Part shown: in pieces, positions 24,706-32,906 of the stretch
How the letters are laid out: the number at the start of each line of letters is the position of its first letter
Numbering within the stretch: the stretch's first letter is position 1
From: Arthrobacter agilis
GTDB taxonomy: Bacteria > Actinomycetota > Actinomycetes > Actinomycetales > Micrococcaceae
Direction of reading: 5' to 3'
DNA: 64,000 nucleotides
Assembly (NCBI RefSeq): GCF_002157505.1
Contig: NZ_NFSC01000023.1
Coordinates: forward strand, 60,824 to 124,823
The notes under the pieces: model-generated
What the model saw: the letters and a program-made list of their open reading frames with translations, nothing else
Database searches by the model: none
Told to the model about the DNA's origin: nothing
Program-made: the position numbers and the translations under genes

Positions 24706-25992
24706 CTACTGGCGCGGTGCTCCGAGGTCCACGGGATCCTCGTCGGTCAGGTAGGCGAACTCGGAGTGGGCGGCGATGTCGATTCCGCGCAGCTCGTCCT
24801 CCTGCTCGATGCGGAGCCCGACGGTGCGCTGGATGACCTGTGCGATCACCCAGGTGACGACGAAGGAGTAGACCAGGACGGCCACGGTCGCGACGGTCTG
24901 GACGCCCAGCAGGCCGGCGCCGCCGCCGTAGAACAGTCCGGCGACGCCGTTGGGGGCGTCCTCGGTGGCGAAGAACCCGATGAGCAGGGTTCCCAGGATG
25001 CCGCCGATGAGGTGCACGCCGACGACGTCGAGCGAGTCGTCGAAGCCCAGCCGGAACTTCAGCTCGATCGCGAGTGAGCAGACGGCTCCGGCGATCGCGC
25101 CGATGGCCAGGGCTCCCATGGGGCTGACGGCTCCACAGGCCGGGGTGATGGCAACGAGCGCGGAGATCAGGCCCGAGGCGGCTCCCATGCTGGTGGCGGC
25201 CCCGTTGCGGATCCGTTCTACGAGGGCCCATGCGAGGAGGCCTGCGGCAGCGGCGACGGCGGTATTGAGGAAGACCACCGAGGCAGCCTGTCCCGCGGAG
25301 AGGGCGGACCCTGCATTGAAACCGAACCAGCCGACCCACAGGAGCCCGGCACCCACGAGGACGAGAGGGCGGCTGTGTGGCTTTGCGTGGTCCACCTTCG
25401 GCCAGCCGTGGCTGCGTCCTAGCACGAGGGACAGGGCGAGCGCGGCGACACCGGCATTCATGTGCACAGCGAGGCCACCGGCGAAGTCGATGGCACCGAG
25501 GTTGTTCGCGATCCAGCCGCCGACCACCGATCCGTCCTCCGAACTGAAGGCGAACACCCAGTGGGCGATCGGGAAGTAGACCAGGGTGGCCCAGACACCG
25601 GCGAAGATCATCCACGCGCCGAACTTCATGCGGCCCGCTGCAGCGCCGGCAACCAGCGCCGTGGTGACGCAGGCGAAGAAGAGCTGGAAGGCAGCGAAGA
25701 GGATGGGCGGGATGGATGCATCCGGGTCCTCGGCCAGTAGCTGGCCCAGGCCGGCGTACTCGGCGACATCACCGATCAGTCCGAGGCCGCCTACCGAGTT
25801 GCCGAAGGCCATGGAGTACCCGAAGAGCGCCCACAGCACAGCGACGAGGCTCGCCCCGCCGAAGCACATCATCATCATGTTGAGGATGCGGCGGGAGCCG
25901 ACCATTCCTCCGTAGAACAGGGCCAGTGCCGGGATCATCAGACAGACGAGCGCGGCGCTGGCGAGAATCCAAGCGACGTTTCCAGAATCCAT
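24706..25992 (-). CDS. amt: Ammonium transporter
   Basis: 428 residues, 11 transmembrane helices, homotrimeric NH4+/NH3 channel. Signature features are ALALFYGGMVGSRRILNMMM, the gating pair region, FAGGLAVHMNAG with its pore His, WFGFNAGSAL, and the second pore His in VVGVHLIGGILGTLLIG. The start chosen, MDSGNVAWILASAALV, places the first helix correctly; the open frame extends 41 codons upstream without a family match. No glnK or glnD follows. A GlnR-like sequence lies ~145 bases upstream. Confidence 0.95.
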   Translation of the reverse strand: MDSGNVAWILASAALVCLMIPALALFYGGMVGSRRILNMMMMCFGGASLVAVLWALFGYSMAFGNSVGGLGLIGDVAEYAGLGQLLAEDPDASIPPILFAAFQLFFACVTTALVAGAAAGRMKFGAWMIFAGVWATLVYFPIAHWVFAFSSEDGSVVGGWIANNLGAIDFAGGLAVHMNAGVAALALSLVLGRSHGWPKVDHAKPHSRPLVLVGAGLLWVGWFGFNAGSALSAGQAASVVFLNTAVAAAAGLLAWALVERIRNGAATSMGAASGLISALVAITPACGAVSPMGALAIGAIAGAVCSLAIELKFRLGFDDSLDVVGVHLIGGILGTLLIGFFATEDAPNGVAGLFYGGGAGLLGVQTVATVAVLVYSFVVTWVIAQVIQRTVGLRIEQEDELRGIDIAAHSEFAYLTDEDPVDLGAPRQ

Positions 25993-26135
25993 GGGAAGTC
26001 CATTTCCGTGACAGCGCTTTCGTGTGCCCGAGGGGACAGAGCCCGGAGTCGCACGAGGGGTGGGTGCGGAACCGGGATGGCACACCGCGCTGAGCAATGG
26101 TAGACAGCGGCACATTTCGGCCCGCGGCGGGCGCG

Positions 26136-26151
26136 GTTAACTTTGTGTTAC
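26136..26151. promoter_or_regulatory. Possible GlnR-type site upstream of amt
   Basis: On the minus strand GTAAC-N6-TTAAC (26151 to 26136). Actinobacterial GlnR sites are built from GTnAC/GAAAC half-sites about 6 bases apart, and amt is a classic GlnR target. A single short match, so tentative. Confidence 0.3.
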
Positions 26152-26165
26152 GCCTCGTCCCGGCT

Positions 26166-26462
26166 CTAGCCTCCCGCGACCGACTGGATGATCATCACCG
26201 TCGCACCCGAGGGAACCGGGGTGCCCAGGCCGTCCAGCCGGCGCACGTCCTCGCCGTCGATGTAGATGTTCACGTAGCGCCTCAGGGCGCCGGTCTCCTC
26301 GCGGATGCGCTGGTCGAGCAGGGGACGCCCAGCGCCGAGGCCGTCCAGCAGTGCTGACACGTCACCGTCGACGGGCACGCTCATGCTGATCTCGCTGCGT
26401 CCGTCGATGTACGGGCGGAGGAGCGTGGGGATCAGGACGGTCACGGAGGCCAGAGTGGACAT
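26166..26462 (-). CDS. MoaD/ThiS-family ubiquitin-like protein
   Basis: 98 residues from the ATG at 26462. A beta-grasp fold is suggested by VTVLIPTLLRPYIDGR, VSALLDGLG, RRYVNIYIDGEDVRRLDGL and PSGATVMIIQSVAGG. It ends in the Gly-Gly that is adenylated and thiocarboxylated in sulfur carriers or conjugated in ubiquitin-like modifiers. No MoeB/ThiF-type E1 or molybdopterin gene is nearby. The only operon partner is the BNR-repeat protein 13 bases upstream, an association with no assigned function known to me. Confidence 0.87.
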   Translation of the reverse strand: MSTLASVTVLIPTLLRPYIDGRSEISMSVPVDGDVSALLDGLGAGRPLLDQRIREETGALRRYVNIYIDGEDVRRLDGLGTPVPSGATVMIIQSVAGG

Positions 26463-26475
26463 CGCACGCTCCCGG

Positions 26476-27570
26476 TCAGGCGGGAACGACGGCGGCGCGC
26501 ACCGAGAGCACGTCCGGCAGGTGGCTCGCCACTTCCCTGAAGGTGCGGCCCTCGTCGGCGCTCGCGTAGACGGTTCCCCCGCGCGTCCCGAAGTAGACGC
26601 CCGGGACCTCCGCCGTATCGACGCAGGCTGCGTCACGCAGCACGGCGTTGTACTCCGCCCGCGGCAGTCCGGAGTCGCTGGCCTGCCAGGTTCCACCGGC
26701 GTCGTCCGTCCTGTGCACCATGAGGTGGCCGTCGGGCGGGATCCGCTCCCCGTCGGCCTTCAGGGGGATGACCCAGGCGGTCCTGCTGCGGTGCGGGTGG
26801 GTGAGCATCACGAAGCCGAAGTCGGCGGGCAAGCCGTCCGCGATGGACTGCCAGGAATCGCCGCGGTCGTGGCTCGTGTACACGCCGTGGTGGTTCTGCG
26901 CGAACAGGCGGTCGGGGTCGACGGCGTCCCGGGCCACCTTGTGCACGCACTGGCCGAACTCCGGTGCAGGGTCCGGCAGGAAGTAGGCGCTGATGCCGTG
27001 GTTGCGGGGCTGCCAGGAACTCCCGCCGTCATCGGACCGGTAGACGCCGCCCGTGCTCATGGCGACGTGGACGGTGTCATCGGCGGGACTCGGCAGGACC
27101 GTATGCGCGGCTGCTCCGCCGAACCCGGCGCCCCACTCGCTGCGGTGCGGGTGGTCCCAGAGACCGCGGTTCAGTTCGAACGTCTCCCCGGAGTCCGTGG
27201 ACTTCCAGACGGAGATCGGCTGGCATCCCGCCCAGACCACTCCGGGCCTGTTCTCCGCATCGGGCTGGATCTGCCAGATCCGCTCGAGCGCAGCGCCGTC
27301 GTCCGCACCGAAGCGGATGCTGCCCTCCTGGGGTTCCGCCCAGGTCTCCCCGAGGTCGTCCGAATGCGCGATGCAGGGACCGAAGTGCCAGGACATACGC
27401 CCGGCGAAGAGGCGGGTCCTGCCACCGCGGGTGTCGATGCCGACGCTGGGAATCTCCTCCATGAGGAACTTCGGCTCGGACACCGTCCAGGTCTCCCGGT
27501 CGGTACTCGAAGCGAGCCACAGGCCCTTCTTCGTACCGATGGCGAGAAGGGTTGTTCCTGCTGCTGACAT
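26476..27570 (-). CDS. BNR/WD40-like beta-propeller repeat protein
   Basis: 364 residues without a signal peptide, so cytosolic. Several Asp-box-like repeats are visible: SDDLGETWAEP, STDSGETFEL, SDDGGSSWQP, SHDRGDSWQS, TDDAGGTWQA and SADEGRTFRE, spaced for a six-bladed propeller as in sialidase- or photosystem-assembly-like proteins. The catalytic Arg triad and Tyr/Glu pair of true sialidases are not evident, so enzyme activity is doubtful. Co-transcribed with the MoaD-like gene, suggesting a binding or scaffold role for the carrier or its target. Confidence 0.87.
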   Translation of the reverse strand: MSAAGTTLLAIGTKKGLWLASSTDRETWTVSEPKFLMEEIPSVGIDTRGGRTRLFAGRMSWHFGPCIAHSDDLGETWAEPQEGSIRFGADDGAALERIWQIQPDAENRPGVVWAGCQPISVWKSTDSGETFELNRGLWDHPHRSEWGAGFGGAAAHTVLPSPADDTVHVAMSTGGVYRSDDGGSSWQPRNHGISAYFLPDPAPEFGQCVHKVARDAVDPDRLFAQNHHGVYTSHDRGDSWQSIADGLPADFGFVMLTHPHRSRTAWVIPLKADGERIPPDGHLMVHRTDDAGGTWQASDSGLPRAEYNAVLRDAACVDTAEVPGVYFGTRGGTVYASADEGRTFREVASHLPDVLSVRAAVVPA

Positions 27571-27768
27571 GGCTGCCCCCGTTGGCGTGGTCCGGTTTCC
27601 AACCCGGCCTGATGATGCAAATCACTTGGGACGATGCCACGCACCACCCGTTTTGTACAGGTGCCGCTACCCGCTTCTGTCCGCATGCATGAAATCACCA
27701 GCAGGGCCTGCCAGAGTTGACGTATTCGATCGCTGGGGAGCGGATCATCCGTTCACCTGGAGGCACCG

Positions 27769-28203
27769 TTGCGTCAGATCGTCCTAGGGAACGCCGCGCC
27801 CGCGCGGCCATGTCCCGGTCCCGGCCACACTCCCGGCACACGCCGGCACTGCGCCGGCAAGCATTGCATCGAAGTGCGCTCCGGCCTGCTCGTGCTCTGG
27901 TGGGCGCCCGGCTCGCTGCTCACCGTCGCCGACATCCTCGAGTCGTACGAGGGTATCCGCGAGCTGTCCGACGGCTACCTGCTGCCCCTCGTGATCCACC
28001 TGCAGGGCATGGTCGGGATCACGGCGAACGCCCGCACGGCGATGCTGGAGTGCGACCTCACCTCACGCGTGGGCTTCGTCGGCACGGGTCCCGTGGACCA
28101 GGTCATCGCCGCCTTCGTCGAGCAGTCGCTCTCGGAATCCCGCTACTTCGAAAGTCCCGCCAAGGCGGAGGCATGGGCAGGCGAGGCCCGGAGCCTCGAC
28201 TAG
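27769..28203 (+). CDS. Hypothetical protein, possibly SpoIIAA/STAS-like
   Basis: 144 residues. Residues ~35-140 form an alternating alpha/beta pattern (IEVRSGLLVLWWAPGSLL, LLPLVIHLQGMVGIT, RVGFVGTGPVDQVIAAFVEQ, RYFESPAKAEAWAG) reminiscent of SpoIIAA-like/STAS domain proteins in soil actinobacteria. The N-terminal 30 residues contain three Cys and several His. The start is a TTG with GGAGG five bases upstream, which fixes it. It is monocistronic, followed by a TTTCCG/CGGAAA hairpin near 28210. Confidence 0.72.
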   Translation: MRQIVLGNAAPARPCPGPGHTPGTRRHCAGKHCIEVRSGLLVLWWAPGSLLTVADILESYEGIRELSDGYLLPLVIHLQGMVGITANARTAMLECDLTSRVGFVGTGPVDQVIAAFVEQSLSESRYFESPAKAEAWAGEARSLD

Positions 28204-28382
28204 CGGGACAATTTCCGTTCTTCTCCGGTCGGAAACGGAAGGAGGCGGGCCATTCCTGGTTCCCGCCCACTTCCCCACACACGAATCGGCCGCCTGCCGT
28301 ATTCCTCGCACAATGTGCTGCGTTCGACGCCTCCGGTCGATTCCGGGACGCAGGCAGCGGCCATGGCTCCTTTGCCGGGACG

Positions 28383-28418
28383 ATTACCCGGACCTATCGT
28401 CCGATAGGTCCGGGTAAT
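28383..28418. terminator. 36-base near-perfect palindrome downstream of lsr2
   Basis: ATTACCCGGACCTATCG (28383-28399) and its complement (28402-28418) are separated by 2 bases. A 17-bp stem; 38 bases past the lsr2 stop. Likely a terminator shared with the convergent upstream gene. Confidence 0.7.
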
Positions 28419-28456
28419 GGCTCCGTCCGATCAGCCCGGCGGAGCCGGGCGCGCGG

Positions 28457-28789
28457 TTAGCGGCTCTCGTTGTAGGCGTCGATGATCGATTGCGTGATGC
28501 GGCCGCGTGAACTCGGATTGAAGCCATTCTCCTGGGCCCACTGGCGGATCTGCTGCGTGTCCTCGCGCTTCGAGCGGGAGGAGGCTTTCGGGCTCGCTGC
28601 CGACTGCCGGCCGGCCCCTGCCTTGCGGCCCTTGTCCACATAGGCGGAGAGGGCGGAACGCAGGGAATTCGCATTGTCCTGGGTGAGGTCGATTTCGTAG
28701 TTCGTGCCGTCGAGTGCGAACCGCACTGTTTCCTGTGCCTCTTCACCACTGAGGTCGTCGACCAATTGCACCTGTACGCGCTGTGCCAT
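28457..28789 (-). CDS. lsr2: Lsr2-family nucleoid-associated protein
   Basis: 110 residues. Lsr2 is an H-NS-like xenogeneic silencer that bridges AT-rich DNA. The N-terminal oligomerisation domain reads QRVQVQLVDDLSGEEAQETV then VRFALDGTNYEIDLTQDNA. A Lys/Ser/Ala linker follows, then the C-terminal DNA-binding domain IRQWAQENGFNPSSRGRI, where RGR is the AT-hook-like motif. The ATG at 28789 is preferred to a GTG one codon earlier because AGGAGA lies upstream. Single gene; its 5' region (28790-28976) is relatively AT-rich. Confidence 0.95.
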   Translation of the reverse strand: MAQRVQVQLVDDLSGEEAQETVRFALDGTNYEIDLTQDNANSLRSALSAYVDKGRKAGAGRQSAASPKASSRSKREDTQQIRQWAQENGFNPSSRGRITQSIIDAYNESR

Positions 28790-28976
28790 CACATTCTCCT
28801 GTGTTGTCCGAATGAATTCATCAGCCCCCGGTTCCCGACCTTATCCTGCAATCCCCGAAAAGTATCGGGATTTCCGGGAATGGGGACGACAAGGGTATTC
28901 TTGACGCCGTTCCGCGCGGGAATTCTCCGAATGTGGGCCTGCTGTCGCCGGTTGCCGTCGTCGTGCGGTGGCGGCG

Positions 28977-30008
28977 TTAGTCCTTGACAACCGTCTCGCG
29001 TTCGTCGATCACCAGTGGCAGTCCGAATGCCTCGAACATCTCCGGGTACAGGAAGTTGTGGTGGCCCACGATGCGCTCGCCATCCGTTTCGATGACCTGA
29101 ATCGCGAACGGCTCCCACAGACCGGGTTCAACGAGGTGATAATTGGCGAAACCACCCGATCCGTTGATAGCCAGCGGGATGAGCCGCCCGCCCTCGCAGA
29201 CGCTGCCTTCGCCGACGAACCAGGCACGCACATCGGCTGGACCACGGAGCCAGAGGTCGAAGGGCGGCATGGAGAGGACGACGTCGTCCCGCAGGAGCGA
29301 CACGAGCACGTCCATGTCATAGGCCTCGAAAGCACGCAGGTACTTGGCGAGCAGGTCCTTGTGGGCCGGGTCCTCGAGGGGCATGTGCGCGGTGGGCTCG
29401 TGGTGGGCCATCGTTCGGCGGGCCCGCTGGAGGGCGCTGTTGATCGAAGCCGTGGTGACATCGAGCAGCGCGGCAACCTCCGCCGCCGACCAGCGCAGCA
29501 CCTCGCACAGGATCAGCGCGCTGCGCTGGAGCGGGGGCAGGTGCTGCAGGGCGGCGATGAAGGCCAGGCGGATGGTGTCGCGGGCCTCGGCGACGGCCGC
29601 TGGATCTCCCGAGGGGTCGATGACGCGCTCGTCGGGGATCGGCTGCACGAACACGCCTTCGGTGAGGGGCGCCCCGAGCACGGCGTCCGCGGTGCGGGTG
29701 GACGGACCGAGGTCCATGGGCCGCGCCCGGCGCTGAGGGCTGCGGAGCATGTCCACGCAGACGTTGTGGGCGATCCGGAAGAGCCAGGTGCGCAGGGACG
29801 ATTCACCGGCGAAGGATTCACGCCGCGACCACGCCTTGATCATGGTCTCCTGCACGGCGTCCTCAGCCTCGGAGGCTGCACCGAGCATCCTGTAGCAGTA
29901 CCCGGTCAGCTCACGTCGGGAGGCTTCCAGGAGTCGTTCGAAGGGCTCCGTGTCCTGTTCCGTTCCTGGCAGGGTTTCTCTGGACCGAGTGGCGCTCACG
30001 GGCTGCAT
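28977..30008 (-). CDS. ECF sigma factor with C-terminal SnoaL-like domain
   Basis: 343 residues. Region 2 lies near 25-95 (LTGYCYRMLGAASEAEDAVQ, then WLFRIAHNVCVDMLR) and region 4 near 140-200 (LQHLPPLQRSALILCEVLRW, ATTASINSALQRAR with a slight shift). The last ~130 residues (YLRAFEAYDMDVLVSLLRDD, GPADVRAWF, AIQVIETDGERIVGHHNFLY) form a SnoaL/NTF2-like domain. This is the architecture of SigG/SigJ-type ECF factors, where the tail replaces an anti-sigma factor and modulates activity. No anti-sigma gene is adjacent. Regulon unknown. Confidence 0.92.
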   Translation of the reverse strand: MQPVSATRSRETLPGTEQDTEPFERLLEASRRELTGYCYRMLGAASEAEDAVQETMIKAWSRRESFAGESSLRTWLFRIAHNVCVDMLRSPQRRARPMDLGPSTRTADAVLGAPLTEGVFVQPIPDERVIDPSGDPAAVAEARDTIRLAFIAALQHLPPLQRSALILCEVLRWSAAEVAALLDVTTASINSALQRARRTMAHHEPTAHMPLEDPAHKDLLAKYLRAFEAYDMDVLVSLLRDDVVLSMPPFDLWLRGPADVRAWFVGEGSVCEGGRLIPLAINGSGGFANYHLVEPGLWEPFAIQVIETDGERIVGHHNFLYPEMFEAFGLPLVIDERETVVKD

Positions 30009-30139
30009 GCATCGAGCGTAGCGACGACCGTCCCGGGGCGGGAGGAGGCGGCCGGAAAATTTCTCCGTCCGCCGATGATCCGACCGGCCCCGCTCCGTCT
30101 ATTGTGTGGAAAGCCGCCAACCGATACCGGGAGCACCTC

Positions 30140-30697
30140 ATGCGCAGACTCACAGCAGGCCTCTTCTCCTCCGTCGACGGAGTGGTCGAATCACCGCACC
30201 TCTGGCAGTTCGACAGCTTCGACGCTGAACTCGGCGCGGGCATGGGCGCAATGATCAGCCGGGTGGATACCGTCCTGCTCGGCCGGCACGGCTACGAGGA
30301 GTGGGCGGAGTACTGGCCCTCCGCCGAGGCAGCGGACCCCTTCGGCAGCTTCATCAACCCGGTACGGAAGTTCGTGGCCTCGCGCACGCTCAGCGGGAAC
30401 CTGGGCTGGACCAACGCGTCCCTCATGGACGCGCCCCTCGAGGACTTCGTCCGCACGCTGAAGCAGACCGACGGCGGGGACATCGGTATCTGTGCCAGCA
30501 TCTCCCTGGTGCGACAACTCCTGTTCGCCGGGTTGCTCGACTCGCTCACCCTCATGATCCATCCCGTCGTCGCGGGCACGGGCCGCCACCTCTTCGAACC
30601 CTCGGACCCGGTGACGCGACTGGAACTGCAGGAGGTCACCACCACCAGCAAGGGCAACGTCCTGGCCTCGTACGGGCTCCGCGGCGAAGAGGGCTGA
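30140..30697 (+). CDS. Dihydrofolate reductase-fold family protein (RibD C-terminal-like)
   Basis: 185 residues from the ATG at 30140 (GGGAG upstream). Family features are the start RRLTAGLFSSVDGVVESP, the LLGRHGYEEWAEYW cofactor region, KFVASRTLSGNLGW, and DIGICASISLVRQLLFAGLL followed by LMIHPVVAGTGRHLFE. These NADPH-binding proteins are frequent in actinobacteria and the substrate is usually unknown; true folate reduction is unlikely. Divergent from the ECF sigma gene, which may or may not be linked. Confidence 0.9.
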   Translation: MRRLTAGLFSSVDGVVESPHLWQFDSFDAELGAGMGAMISRVDTVLLGRHGYEEWAEYWPSAEAADPFGSFINPVRKFVASRTLSGNLGWTNASLMDAPLEDFVRTLKQTDGGDIGICASISLVRQLLFAGLLDSLTLMIHPVVAGTGRHLFEPSDPVTRLELQEVTTTSKGNVLASYGLRGEEG

Positions 30698-30713
30698 ACC
30701 TGGACTTCTGGTC

Positions 30714-31601
30714 ATGGCCGTCCTCATCGATCCGCCGTCCTGGCCCGCGCACGGAACCGTCTTCTCCCACCTGGTGTCGACGTCGTCACTCGAGGAACTC
30801 CACGCCTTCGCGGCGGCTGCGGGGATCCCGCACCGGGCCTTCGACGAGGACCATTACGACGTGCCGGCCCGGCGCTACCGGGAACTGGTGGAGCAGGGCG
30901 CCCTCGAGGTCAGCGGGACCGAGCTGGTGCGGGCCCTGATCGCCAGCGGACTCCGGGTCCCTGCCCGACGGCGGGGACCGAAACTCCGGGCGGCCCTCCT
31001 GTCGCGGTGGGCGTCGCTCCTGCCCGAGGATCCCGACCTGGGCGGAGAGGTGCTGGGCCGCTGGGGCGAACCCCACCGGAGGTACCACACCCCGGTGCAC
31101 CTGCTTGCCGTCTTGGAAGCGCTGGACCAGCTCTTCGAACCCGCCGACGAGCCGCGGCGGATGGCCGTCCTCCTCTCGGCCTGGTTCCACGACGCCGTCT
31201 ACGAGGGCGCGGCCGGGAAGGACGAACAGGCATCCGCGGCGCTCGCCGTCGAACGATTGACGGGCCGCGTGGACGACGCCGTAGTGCGGGAGGTCGAGCG
31301 CCTGGTGCTCCTTACAGTGGGCCACGATCCTCGGCCCGAGGACAGGGCGGGGCAGCTCCTGTGCGACGCCGACCTCTCGGTTCTCGGCGGTCCACCCGAG
31401 GACTACGCGCGCTACACAGCGGCGGTGCGGGCGGAATACGCGCATATTCCCGATGAAGCATTCATTGCCGGACGGCGGAGCGTCCTGCAGCGGCTGCTCG
31501 CGCTCGACCCGCTGTACCGCACGGGGCGGGGGCAGGCGCTGTGGGCGGACCGGGCCGGCACCAATATGGCGCTGGAACTCGCCTCGCTCGCCCGACCCTG
31601 A
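30714..31601 (+). CDS. DUF4031 domain protein fused to an HD-type hydrolase domain
   Basis: 295 residues. The N-terminal DUF4031 (about 1-85) shows AVLIDPPSWPAHGTVFSHLV and AFDEDHYDVPARRY. The C-terminal part (about 100-295) is an HD-superfamily-like metal hydrolase: RRYHTPVHLLAVLEAL, SAWFHDAVYEG (H-D pair), EQASAALAVERL, LCDADLSVLGG and EYAHIPDEAFIAGRRSVL. The fused form suggests a single reaction on a nucleotide-like substrate, but this is unproven. It starts 16 bases after the DHFR-like gene and is probably co-transcribed with it. Confidence 0.85.
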   Translation: MAVLIDPPSWPAHGTVFSHLVSTSSLEELHAFAAAAGIPHRAFDEDHYDVPARRYRELVEQGALEVSGTELVRALIASGLRVPARRRGPKLRAALLSRWASLLPEDPDLGGEVLGRWGEPHRRYHTPVHLLAVLEALDQLFEPADEPRRMAVLLSAWFHDAVYEGAAGKDEQASAALAVERLTGRVDDAVVREVERLVLLTVGHDPRPEDRAGQLLCDADLSVLGGPPEDYARYTAAVRAEYAHIPDEAFIAGRRSVLQRLLALDPLYRTGRGQALWADRAGTNMALELASLARP

Positions 31602-31650
31602 CGCGAAGGGTTGGTGGAGCAGGCCTCCGGTAGACCTGCTCCACACCCGT

Positions 31651-31681
31651 CCGGGTCCTACCGACCCGCGGTAGGACCCGG
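31651..31681. terminator. Bidirectional hairpin terminator
   Basis: CCGGGTCCTACCG, 5-base loop ACCCG, exact complement CGGTAGGACCCGG; 13-bp stem between convergent genes. Confidence 0.8.
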
Positions 31682-31686
31682 GGCGG

Positions 31687-32868
31687 TCACTTCCGGCCGA
31701 ACTCCACGGCGTCCGTCACCCAGGCATGGGCCTGCTCGGTCAGGGTGAATCCCAGGCCGGGCCGGTTCGGGACGATCATCCGCCCCTGGCGGGTCTCGAG
31801 GCGTTCGTTGAACAACGGGTTGAGCCACTCGAAGTGCTCGACCCACGGTTCCCTCGGATAGGCGGCCGCCAGGTGCAGGTGGATCTCCATGGCGAAGTGG
31901 GGAGCAAGCTGCAGCCCGGCCTGATCGGCCAGTGCGGCCAGGCGAAGGAAGGGGGTGATGCCCCCGATCCGGGGTGCGTCGGGCTGGATGATGTCGACGG
32001 ACCGATGGGTGATGAGGTCGATGTGTTCGCTGACGCTCGACAGCATCTCGCCCGTCGCGATGGAGGTGTCCAGCGCCTGCGCGAGCTGGGCGTGCCCTTC
32101 GGCGTCGTAGGCATCGAGGGGCTCCTCGATCCATACGAGGTCGAACTGCTCCAGCGTGCGGCCCATCCGCATGGCCGTGGGCCGGTCCCACTGCTGGTTG
32201 GCGTCCACCATGAAGGGGACGTCCTCGCCCAGGTGCTCCCGGACAGCAGCGACCCGCGCCAGGTCGATGCGGGAATCGGGGTGGCCGACCTTGATCTTGA
32301 TGCCGCCGATCCCGTCGGCGAGCGACTGGCTGGCGCGGTCCTTCACTTCCTCGATGGACGCCTGGAGGAACCCGCCGGACGTGTTGTAGGTCTGCACGGA
32401 ATCGCGGTACGAGCCCAGCAACTTCGCCAGGGGAAGGCCAGCCCGCTTGGCTTTCAGGTCGTAGAGGGCGATATCCAGCGCTGCGATGGCCTGTGTCGCG
32501 ACCCCACTGCGTCCCACCGAGGCGCCGGCCCACAGCAGCTTCTGGTAGACGCGCCCGATGTCGTTCGGGTCCTCACCCAGCAGGTTGTCGGCGATCTCCC
32601 GTGCGTGCGCGTACTGCGCCGGGCCGCCCGCGCGCTTCGAGTAGCTGAACCCGATCCCGTGGTGGCCGTCCTCCGTGGTGATCTCCGCGAAGAGGAAGGC
32701 GATCTCGGTCATCGGCCGTTGCCTCCCGGTCAGGACCTTCGCGTCACTGATGGGCGTGGCCAGCGGAAGCGTCAGGGTCGACAGCTTGACGTGGCGGATC
32801 CGGTCGATCGCCGCGTCGGTGCCGGCCGGCGTGGCCAACGGACTGGTCAGGGTGGTACCGGAATTCAT
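31687..32868 (-). CDS. Galactarate/L-talarate dehydratase-like enolase superfamily enzyme
   Basis: 393 residues from the ATG at 32868 (GAAGGA upstream). Dehydrates an aldarate, probably galactarate or L-talarate, to a 5-dehydro-4-deoxy sugar acid. Catalytic features are GIKIKVG with K191 and K193, DANQQW with D222/N224, WIEEPLDAYD with E248, ATGEML with E274, and APHFAMEIH with H324. These fall at a constant four-residue offset from the K195/K197, D226, E252, E278, H328 set I recall for Salmonella TalrD/GalrD. Last gene of the catabolic operon. Substrate choice within the family remains inferred. Confidence 0.88.
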   Translation of the reverse strand: MNSGTTLTSPLATPAGTDAAIDRIRHVKLSTLTLPLATPISDAKVLTGRQRPMTEIAFLFAEITTEDGHHGIGFSYSKRAGGPAQYAHAREIADNLLGEDPNDIGRVYQKLLWAGASVGRSGVATQAIAALDIALYDLKAKRAGLPLAKLLGSYRDSVQTYNTSGGFLQASIEEVKDRASQSLADGIGGIKIKVGHPDSRIDLARVAAVREHLGEDVPFMVDANQQWDRPTAMRMGRTLEQFDLVWIEEPLDAYDAEGHAQLAQALDTSIATGEMLSSVSEHIDLITHRSVDIIQPDAPRIGGITPFLRLAALADQAGLQLAPHFAMEIHLHLAAAYPREPWVEHFEWLNPLFNERLETRQGRMIVPNRPGLGFTLTEQAHAWVTDAVEFGRK

Positions 32869-32906
32869 GGGGCATCCTTCGTCTGGGGTCGGGAGGTCAG
32901 GGACGG

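Noticed and set aside
26476..27570. True exo-alpha-sialidase
   Set aside because: Asp-box repeats are present but no signal peptide and no evident catalytic Arg triad or Tyr/Glu pair were found.
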